Origin: Thiobacillaceae bacterium
GTDB taxonomy: Bacteria > Pseudomonadota > Gammaproteobacteria > Burkholderiales > Thiobacillaceae
Assembly: GCA_012274165.1 (NCBI GenBank)
Contig: JAAPAA010000299.1
Location: forward strand, 1 to 33,101
DNA length: 33,101 nt
Direction: 5' to 3'
Below the pieces are notes generated by a model, which was not told where the DNA came from, ran no database searches, and saw nothing but the letters and a program-made list of their open reading frames with translations. Every line of letters starts with the position of its first letter. Position 1 is the first letter of the stretch. Position numbers and translations under genes: made by a program. Positions 27,553 to 33,101 of the stretch are shown here, in pieces.

Positions 27553-28543
27553 ACGAGCCTCCGTCGATCTCCAGCTGCGGCTGGGCTCGCGGCGTCACGT
27601 CGATCACGTCGCCGCCGTTCATGAATCGCTGGGCGGCCTCAAACCCTGCGCCAGGAGCTTTTCTCGCAGCCATCGGCGAGACCTCCTCGACGCGCTGGCG
27701 GGCCGCGCGCTGTGCGAAGGTCTCTACGGGTGCACCAGGGTCAAACGAACGCATGGCGGGGCCAATAGGGGCCTTCCTGAGCCATTCGGCATTGAAGCCC
27801 TGCCATCCGCGCTCAACGCAGGTGCGAACTGCCTGCTCGACAGTGATGCCCGCCGCGCCGGCCTCGCGCTGCAGCGCGTCAACCACGGTCTGGCTCACCG
27901 GCCCAGCCTTCTTTGCCCTGCGGACCTGCAGCCATTCCGCGAAGAGGCTGGCCGGCACACCGTCGATGGACGACACTGCGGATCGCTTGCCGGAGCCACG
28001 GGCAGGCTTGGCAGGAGCCGAAGGCGACGAAGAATCGTCAGATTCTTCTTTATTTGGTGTTGGTGTTGGTGTTGGTGTTGGTAGCTCAGCATCCGTTGAG
28101 CGTTCGTTGAGCGTTCGTTCGCCGTTCGCTTCTTCGTCGCTCTTCTTCTCGGAAACGTTCGCTCCAGCCTTCGCTTGACGGGCGCGCACCGATGCTTCAG
28201 CGGACGCTTTTGCCTTCGACTGCTTCTCCTTCATCTTGGAGATCTCGTCGTTGCAACGAGCGTGCAGCCATCCGTCATCCGTCAGGGTGAAGAACTCGTT
28301 CAGCACTCGCTCAACGTCCGCTGCATTGGCCTTCATGCGGATCTTGCGCGCGACATCAGCAGCGTCGGCGGGGAGCGGCCCTTCGTTGAGGTAGTAGGCG
28401 TCGAGCAGACGGCGATATGCGCAGTCCTCGATGGGATCGAGGTGCGCTGTATGGGCGATGTAGTCGCCGATGTGGAATGGGTAGTAGTTGATGGCCGTCT
28501 CCTCAAATGCGCGCAAGGCGCATAGCAGAGCGGCGGTCAACAT
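27542..28543 (-). CDS. DUF1376-family replication protein (true start uncertain; core begins at 28492)
   Basis: INYYPFHIGDYIAHTAHLDPIEDCAYRRLLDAYYLNEGPLP. Confidence 0.8.
   Translation of the reverse strand: MLTAALLCALRAFEETAINYYPFHIGDYIAHTAHLDPIEDCAYRRLLDAYYLNEGPLPADAADVARKIRMKANAADVERVLNEFFTLTDDGWLHARCNDEISKMKEKQSKAKASAEASVRARQAKAGANVSEKKSDEEANGERTLNERSTDAELPTPTPTPTPNKEESDDSSSPSAPAKPARGSGKRSAVSSIDGVPASLFAEWLQVRRAKKAGPVSQTVVDALQREAGAAGITVEQAVRTCVERGWQGFNAEWLRKAPIGPAMRSFDPGAPVETFAQRAARQRVEEVSPMAARKAPGAGFEAAQRFMNGGDVIDVTPRAQPQLEIDGGSYGR
28054..28081. repeat. TTGGTG hexanucleotide tandem repeat (about 4.7 copies) coding (PT)n hinge
   Basis: TTGGTGTTGGTGTTGGTGTTGGTGTTGG. Confidence 0.9.
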
Positions 28544-28703
28544 CAGCTTGGCTGACTTTCCCGCTGGCTACGACGATGCGTTGATCTTGGGATTTCTCGC
28601 AAGCCCTCTGGAACCGGAATCCACGAGCGACAGAGCGCGCCGGGATGGCGAAGGCGTTGGATTGATGGTCTTGAGACCTGGGTCTAGATTGCATTTTTAG
28701 TCC

Positions 28704-28784
28704 ATGCCTTGTAGGACGCCCCATGGCCGTAAGACCATCTGGCGGTCGCTGCACAAATTCAGCGCGGGACGCCCTACAAGGCAT
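28704..28784. repeat. 81-nt imperfect inverted-repeat element with two internal hairpins
   Basis: ATGCCTTGTAGGACGCCCC / GGGACGCCCTACAAGGCAT, 17 of 19 positions paired. Confidence 0.75.
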
Positions 28785-28863
28785 ATTTGTGACGGAAACT
28801 CGCCCGCCAGGGCAAGCGCACAGCCGCCAGGCCGTGCTGAGATGATTTTAGCCGAGAGCGGCA

Positions 28864-29067
28864 TCACAGTCCAGGGCTAACGGCCTGCTTAGCACGTGTG
28901 CGCCGCATATCTTTTCTGATCGCGTCAGCCACGACTTTTGCAGTTGCTGATGCGGGCTTACCGCCAGCTTTGATGCGCATCAGAGTCCTCAGTGCCAGCT
29001 TGTGGCGCTGAGAGAACTCCGTGACGTTTATGCCACCCAGGTGGGCGCGTATGTCGATAGTATTCAT
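28864..29067 (-). CDS. Small Cro-like putative DNA-binding regulator
   Basis: MNTIDIRAHLGGINVTEFSQRHKLALRTLMRIKAGGKPASATAKVVADAIRKDM, divergent control-region position. Confidence 0.5.
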   Translation of the reverse strand: MNTIDIRAHLGGINVTEFSQRHKLALRTLMRIKAGGKPASATAKVVADAIRKDMRRTRAKQAVSPGL

Positions 29068-29081
29068 GAGTCGATGGTAGT

Positions 29082-29091
29082 GCAACGTTGC
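29082..29091. promoter_or_regulatory. Palindrome GCAACGTTGC, candidate operator
   Basis: Perfect 10-nt palindrome just upstream of regulator gene. Confidence 0.4.
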
Positions 29092-29136
29092 GCGCATGGC
29101 AACATCCACGTCGCCAGAATATTTTTCAAAAAGTTC

Positions 29137-29167
29137 TTGCAATGCTCCGTGCCATGTGGCACATTAA
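29137..29167 (+). promoter_or_regulatory. Candidate rightward promoter with embedded operator
   Basis: TTGCAA, about 17-19 nt, CACATTAA; GTGCCA-TG-TGGCAC dyad at 29149-29162 in spacer. Confidence 0.35.
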
Positions 29168-29249
29168 ACCCATCGCAGCAACAAACGCCCCAGGGCGGCT
29201 GCGGAGGGTGGGAGGCGATAGAGCCTGCGCCGACGGATCTTTAAAAACC

Positions 29250-29420
29250 GAGGGCTACAGAGAGATGCGGAATGCGCAGGCTGATGCGCGGGAACATAAG
29301 TTGGGCCATGCAGGTGGTGCACCCTCGTTCTGCATGATGCCGACCGACTGGTAAGCGGCCCTAAACGGCTAGTTGGTCATGCTGGAGTTCAGTACCAGCC
29401 CGCATCTCTCTGTAGCTCTC
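29250..29420 (+). ncRNA. Putative structured RNA closed by 21-bp stem
   Basis: GAGGGCTACAGAGAGATGCGG pairs with CCGCATCTCTCTGTAGCTCTC; four inner hairpins found by hand. Confidence 0.55.
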
Positions 29421-29428
29421 AAGGAAGG

Positions 29429-29572
29429 ATGAACAGGCCGCAAGGCCCTGCCCCTGTGATCTGTCGGCAGAAGCAAAAGACAGGTGGCGCGAGAACCAAC
29501 ACTCGCGAGCCGGGCCCAGCTGGGGCTAGATCAAAAACGCGTGCTGGAGCCCGCCAACGTCCTCGAATCTGA
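29429..29572 (+). CDS. Short, very basic ORF
   Basis: AAGGAAGG-ATG; MNRPQGPAPVICRQKQKTGGARTNTREPGPAGARSKTRAGARQRPRI. Confidence 0.4.
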   Translation: MNRPQGPAPVICRQKQKTGGARTNTREPGPAGARSKTRAGARQRPRI

Positions 29573-29678
29573 GGCCGCTGGAGTTCGGGGAGATGCCAGC
29601 CGTCCACCTTGTACGTCAACAGGGATCAAACCTCAGTCTTGCGCGCAGGGCTGAGGTTTGTTCACAAGGAGCACAGAC

Positions 29679-29999
29679 ATGGCATTCCACTACTTCAGCG
29701 ACATCACGGGCGAAGCTGAAAAGCTGTCCGCCATCACCGGCATGCCAAACAAGGAATTCGCCGCCCGCTGGCCCGGCGTGAAGGGCTTCCGCTACGACGG
29801 ATATCAGATGTGGGTTGGTTGGTCGCAGTCCGGCGCCCTGATGCCGGTCACGCGCCGCATCGAATACAAGGCTCGGCCCTCTCTGCACGAGTGCAATGCC
29901 AAGTGCCTGAATGGCAAACACAGCGGCACTTGCGAATGCCGGTGCGGCGGCAAGAACCATGGCCGGGGCATGTTCACCAAGATGCTGGAGGCCGCATGA
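29679..29999 (+). CDS. Hypothetical phage protein with Cys-rich C-terminus
   Basis: AAGGAG RBS; ECNAKCLNGKHSGTCECRCGGKNHG motif. Confidence 0.7.
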   Translation: MAFHYFSDITGEAEKLSAITGMPNKEFAARWPGVKGFRYDGYQMWVGWSQSGALMPVTRRIEYKARPSLHECNAKCLNGKHSGTCECRCGGKNHGRGMFTKMLEAA

Positions 30000-30175
30000 C
30001 GGTCACCAAGCTCAACGACAAGCGAAAGCAGGCCCAGCGCGCCAACTACAAGGCGGCCGTGCTGGACGCGTTCGATGCGCTGTTCCCGAAAGAGCGGCAG
30101 CAGCAGGCCATCGGCAAGCCTCAGCGCCTCGACACCGACCCCGAAGTGCGGCGCAAGGCAAAGCAGCAGCTCTGA
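29996..30175 (+). CDS. Small hypothetical protein
   Basis: 59-aa ORF, ATGA overlap. Confidence 0.55.
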   Translation: MTVTKLNDKRKQAQRANYKAAVLDAFDALFPKERQQQAIGKPQRLDTDPEVRRKAKQQL

Positions 30176-30184
30176 CCCACCCCC

Positions 30185-30246
30185 TTCCCCTGACCCAGTT
30201 CAGGGGAAAGACCAAAGCGCATTCAGCCGAGTGCGCTTCGTTTTTT
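30185..30246 (+). terminator. Tandem hairpin plus intrinsic terminator
   Basis: TTCCCCTGA/TCAGGGGAA then AAGCGCA/TGCGCTT-CGTTTTTT. Confidence 0.75.
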
Positions 30247-30266
30247 CAACCACCACGGAGTGACTC

Positions 30267-30608
30267 ATGAGCACACAGACACGCGAGACCTTGAAGGCTG
30301 AAATCAACGCCGCCAAGAAGGCCCTGGAGGCTGCACAGCAGGCCTACGACGAGTTCGACCAAGCAGCCGAGAACAACGTATTCCCATCTTTGGAAGATGC
30401 CGAGGCTCTGCAGGATGTCCTGGCGAACCGCGCGTTCGATGACTGCCAAGGCGCCTACAACTGTGGAAATGATGTCTATGAGCAGGAGTTCATGGTTGGC
30501 GATGTGGTCTACGTTGCCACACTGAAGTGCGAATACAACCGCCACGACAAGACCTACTACTACCTGGATGGCCAGGAGTTCAGCATCGCCCCGAAGGCGT
30601 CCGCCTGA
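30267..30608 (+). CDS. Hypothetical phage protein
   Basis: 113-aa ORF with upstream GGAG. Confidence 0.65.
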   Translation: MSTQTRETLKAEINAAKKALEAAQQAYDEFDQAAENNVFPSLEDAEALQDVLANRAFDDCQGAYNCGNDVYEQEFMVGDVVYVATLKCEYNRHDKTYYYLDGQEFSIAPKASA

Positions 30609-30614
30609 CCGCCC

Positions 30615-30676
30615 GCCCCTGGCGCACAGGGGCAGAACCAAAGGCGCCATGACCCTTCGCGGCGCCTTTGGTTTTT
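30615..30676 (+). terminator. Tandem hairpin plus intrinsic terminator
   Basis: GCCCCTG/CAGGGGC then AAAGGCGCC/GGCGCCTTT-GGTTTTT. Confidence 0.75.
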
Positions 30677-30690
30677 CAACAGGAGCAGAC

Positions 30691-31086
30691 ATGACGCCAG
30701 AACAGAAGTTGAAGCACGCAATCCTGCTGCTTGCCGCCAAGTGGAAAGACATCACCCTGGCCGCTGATGCAGAGATCACCGCCGAGAACGTGGATGCCCT
30801 CTACGAAGAGCACGACGAGGGCGGAATGCTGCAAGACGCGCGCAGCGAGCTCCGCAGCACCGGCGAGGAAACCGGCCTCAGCGCACCTGGATCGCGCAAC
30901 TACGAGACCGAGGCAGTCGCCAAGCAGATGCCAGACGGCTCCTGGGTCGGCTGGACGCACTACTACGGCGGCGGCAAGCACAGCGAACCCGACGCTATCC
31001 CATGGATGGAGGACGCCTACGACCTGATCTGCACGGAAGAGCAAGTCACGGTGACAAAGCGGACGTTCGCCAAAGTCCCCGAATGA
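30691..31086 (+). CDS. Hypothetical phage protein
   Basis: AGGAG RBS; 131-aa ORF from ATG 30691. Confidence 0.65.
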   Translation: MTPEQKLKHAILLLAAKWKDITLAADAEITAENVDALYEEHDEGGMLQDARSELRSTGEETGLSAPGSRNYETEAVAKQMPDGSWVGWTHYYGGGKHSEPDAIPWMEDAYDLICTEEQVTVTKRTFAKVPE

Positions 31087-31131
31087 ACCCCTCCCCCGGC
31101 TCGTAGCCGGGGCACACCAAGGAGATGAGAG

Positions 31132-31281
31132 ATGAACTGCAACGAGAACTTTTGGGATAGACCGCCAGAAGAGCGAGCAGACCGCATGCGAGATGCCGCA
31201 GACCGTGGCGGCGTCGAAAACTTCTTCGACCTCTCGCCGGAAGAGCGCGCTGAGGCCTACAGGCGCGGCCAAGAAGACTGA
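31132..31281 (+). CDS. 49-aa protein with internal repeat
   Basis: AAGGAGATGAGAG-ATG; MNCNENFWDRPPEERADRMRDAADRGGVENFFDLSPEERAEAYRRGQED. Confidence 0.6.
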   Translation: MNCNENFWDRPPEERADRMRDAADRGGVENFFDLSPEERAEAYRRGQED

Positions 31282-31285
31282 TCCC

Positions 31286-31576
31286 CCCGCCCTGGCAAGC
31301 CCAGGGCCCATCACATCTGCAACTGGGTCCCTCGGGATAGTGCTGCAGCTCTGCCGGTTGCAGTTGTGATGGTTTCCAGCCGCGCGCGCACCGGAGATGG
31401 ATGCAAGCGATTTGCGCGCAACACGCGGCTCTCTCTTTCCAGCCGGGCCCTGGGGGACTATCTCCAACCCTCCCTGACTCCCCAGGCGTGCCAGCAATGG
31501 CGCCGGCTCTTTTCATCGGACCGCAGCACACCGCTCCGGGCCTTTTTCATTGGCCTGCGGGCCGCAAGGAGGCTTC
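31286..31576 (+). ncRNA. Hairpin-rich noncoding region ending in terminator-like sequence
   Basis: GCCCTGG/CCAGGGC; CCATCACA-T-CTGCAAC / GTTGCAG-T-TGTGATGG; GTGCCA-GCAA-TGGCGC; terminal CGGACCG/CGCTCCG then CTTTTTC. Confidence 0.4.
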
Positions 31577-31978
31577 ATGACGAGCAACCCAAAGCCCGAT
31601 TCTCTATACGAGAACAATCGCGCGTTCGACGCTTACTACTACAGCTTCGGGATCACGAAGTGCTACCCCGTCGATGTGGTGTTGCACGCAGTGGCCAAGG
31701 CCGGAAAGGCGTATCACAACACCTCGGAGTGGGGCGAACAGTGCGAGCCATGGACAGACCACCTGAAAGGCGACTGCCCTATCGACTGGATCTGGAATGC
31801 GGCAGCGTCTGCCGCCGAGCAGTTCCGGCAACTGGCCGGGCAGCGCGACGACCTGATGGCGGCATTAAAGGAGACTTTGGCCTTCTGTGAGGCGAACACG
31901 TTTGGCGGCGATGACACTGCCGCGCTAATCGCCAAGGCCCGCGCCGCCATCGTCAAGGCCACCGGGAGCACGCCATGA
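31577..31978 (+). CDS. Hypothetical phage protein
   Basis: AAGGAGG RBS; MTSNPKPDSLYENNRAFDAYYYSFGITKCYPVDVVLHAVAKAGKAYHNT. Confidence 0.7.
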   Translation: MTSNPKPDSLYENNRAFDAYYYSFGITKCYPVDVVLHAVAKAGKAYHNTSEWGEQCEPWTDHLKGDCPIDWIWNAAASAAEQFRQLAGQRDDLMAALKETLAFCEANTFGGDDTAALIAKARAAIVKATGSTP

Positions 31979-32349
31979 ACGCCCGCCCCCCATGTTTCGT
32001 CTCCTTCGCGGCAGACACGCATGTCCAGCGGCTGAGCGACGACGACGCGGCCAGCGACTACTGGGCTGTCCAGGCTGATCGTGAGATCCGCACCGGCCTA
32101 CGGCTCACGAAACCCGCCGACTGGTTTGAGACCCGCATATCCGGCCCGCGCGGCGGCTGGTCGCCCGACGAGCTGCTGCTGCACGCCCTGGACTGCGACA
32201 ACGAGCCCGTGCGTGGCGTGTTCTCGCGGCTGATGGTGGGCCAGGCCAGCGCCGCCGAGCTGCACACCGCGCTGGTGGACTTCGCGCTCGAGCACTGCAG
32301 CGAGGGCGTGGCCGCCGCGCTGGAACAGGAGGCCCGCAATGCAGGTTGA
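31975..32349 (+). CDS. Hypothetical phage protein
   Basis: 124-aa ORF, ATGA-coupled. Confidence 0.6.
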   Translation: MNARPPCFVSFAADTHVQRLSDDDAASDYWAVQADREIRTGLRLTKPADWFETRISGPRGGWSPDELLLHALDCDNEPVRGVFSRLMVGQASAAELHTALVDFALEHCSEGVAAALEQEARNAG

Positions 32350-32536
32350 CCCCGCCCGCGCCGCGGCGAACCCGGCCGTCGCCGAGTACCTGATCGGCGA
32401 GCAGCAGGCCGAGATCGCCCGGCTGCTTGCCCTGGTGGCCAGCCTCACACCCGCCGCGCCGCTGGCCCCCGAAGCCCTGCGCGCCGCGCTCGCCCAACAA
32501 CCCCAGGCGCTCCAGCACTGCGCCGATGCAATTTGA
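32339..32536 (+). CDS. Small hypothetical protein
   Basis: 65-aa ORF overlapping previous stop. Confidence 0.55.
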   Translation: MQVDPARAAANPAVAEYLIGEQQAEIARLLALVASLTPAAPLAPEALRAALAQQPQALQHCADAI

Positions 32537-32545
32537 GGACACACC

Positions 32546-32953
32546 ATGAACTGGCAACCGATTGAGACGGCTCCAGCAGGCAAGAGCGTGCTGGCCTGCA
32601 ATGCACTCGGCTACGTGGGGCGCGCCATCTTGTTGAACGGAAAGTGGGAGCACATAGGCAAGCCCACGCACTGGATGCCGCTGCCTGCGGCGCCAGGCGC
32701 TCCTGCAGGTGAGGAGTCATTCGAGGATCGCATCAGCGACTGGGCGCACGGCGATGCACTGGATGCCGCGCGCTGGCGCGAACTGCTGCGCTTCGTCGGC
32801 GGCCACTACTCGACCACGCAAGGTGTTTGGTTCAGCGTCACGCACCTGAAGGCGGTCCCAGGCACCGACATCACCGATGGCCGCGTGGAAGATCATTTCA
32901 CCAAGGCTGTGGATGCGGCTATCACAGACCGGGCCGCCAAGGAGACGCCATGA
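32546..32953 (+). CDS. DUF551-like phage protein
   Basis: MNWQPIETAPAGKSVLACNALGYVGRAILLNGKWEHIGKPTHWMPLP. Confidence 0.7.
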   Translation: MNWQPIETAPAGKSVLACNALGYVGRAILLNGKWEHIGKPTHWMPLPAAPGAPAGEESFEDRISDWAHGDALDAARWRELLRFVGGHYSTTQGVWFSVTHLKAVPGTDITDGRVEDHFTKAVDAAITDRAAKETP

Positions 32954-33101
32954 GCGCATCGGAATTTGAAAGCAACGTGCTTGCCTTCGATCCTTTTGAA
33001 GGCGACTTCGGCGAACCCGGCGACAGCGTGCTGCGGGACAAGATGGTCAACGTGCGCACGCCTGGACCGTGCTCGCACTGCGGATGCCAGATCCACAAGG
33101 G
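32950..33101 (+). CDS. Zinc-finger-like phage protein, incomplete at window edge
   Basis: DKMVNVRTPGPCSHCGCQIHKG..., ATGA overlap with previous gene. Confidence 0.6.
   Translation, partial: MSASEFESNVLAFDPFEGDFGEPGDSVLRDKMVNVRTPGPCSHCGCQIHK

Noticed and set aside
28503-28784. 93-aa minus ORF in the control region as a CII-like gene
   Set aside because: Translation overlaps the inverted-repeat element and shows no convincing HTH; insufficient support
29250-29420. Simple insertion element with terminal inverted repeats
   Set aside because: No transposase and no clear flanking duplication; kept only as an alternative to the RNA interpretation

Overview
The window reads as an essentially complete temperate P22-like podovirus genome from a high-GC (Burkholderiales-like) host. 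It may be a circular or circularly permuted genome opened at an arbitrary point. A minus-strand arm (about 28543 down to 4109) carries, in order of transcription: a DUF1376-type replication gene, a chain of small ATGA-coupled genes, NinB, NinG, a Q-like late regulator, TerS, TerL, a P22-type portal, scaffold, a P22-type coat, an adaptor, tail fibre and poly-Gly adhesin genes, injection/internal virion proteins, and a lysis cassette. A plus-strand arm (about 29.2 kb to the window end, then 1-3894) carries small accessory genes and ends in a truncated tyrosine recombinase beside a 3' tRNA-Ser fragment (putative attP). No CI-type repressor and no full-length integrase could be found. The most unusual part is the control region: (i) a 171-nt element at 29250-29420 closed by a 21-bp stem that folds by hand into a multi-branched, tRNA-topology-like structure, abutting the Shine-Dalgarno of a very basic 47-codon ORF (candidate N-like antiterminator or leader system); (ii) an 81-nt imperfect inverted-repeat element at 28704-28784; (iii) a 290-nt hairpin-rich noncoding region at 31286-31576; (iv) repeated gene/hairpin/terminator cassettes. 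An antisense 41-aa Ldr/Fst-like hydrophobic peptide ORF lies in the late region. All structures and homology calls are by eye; no search or folding program was run.
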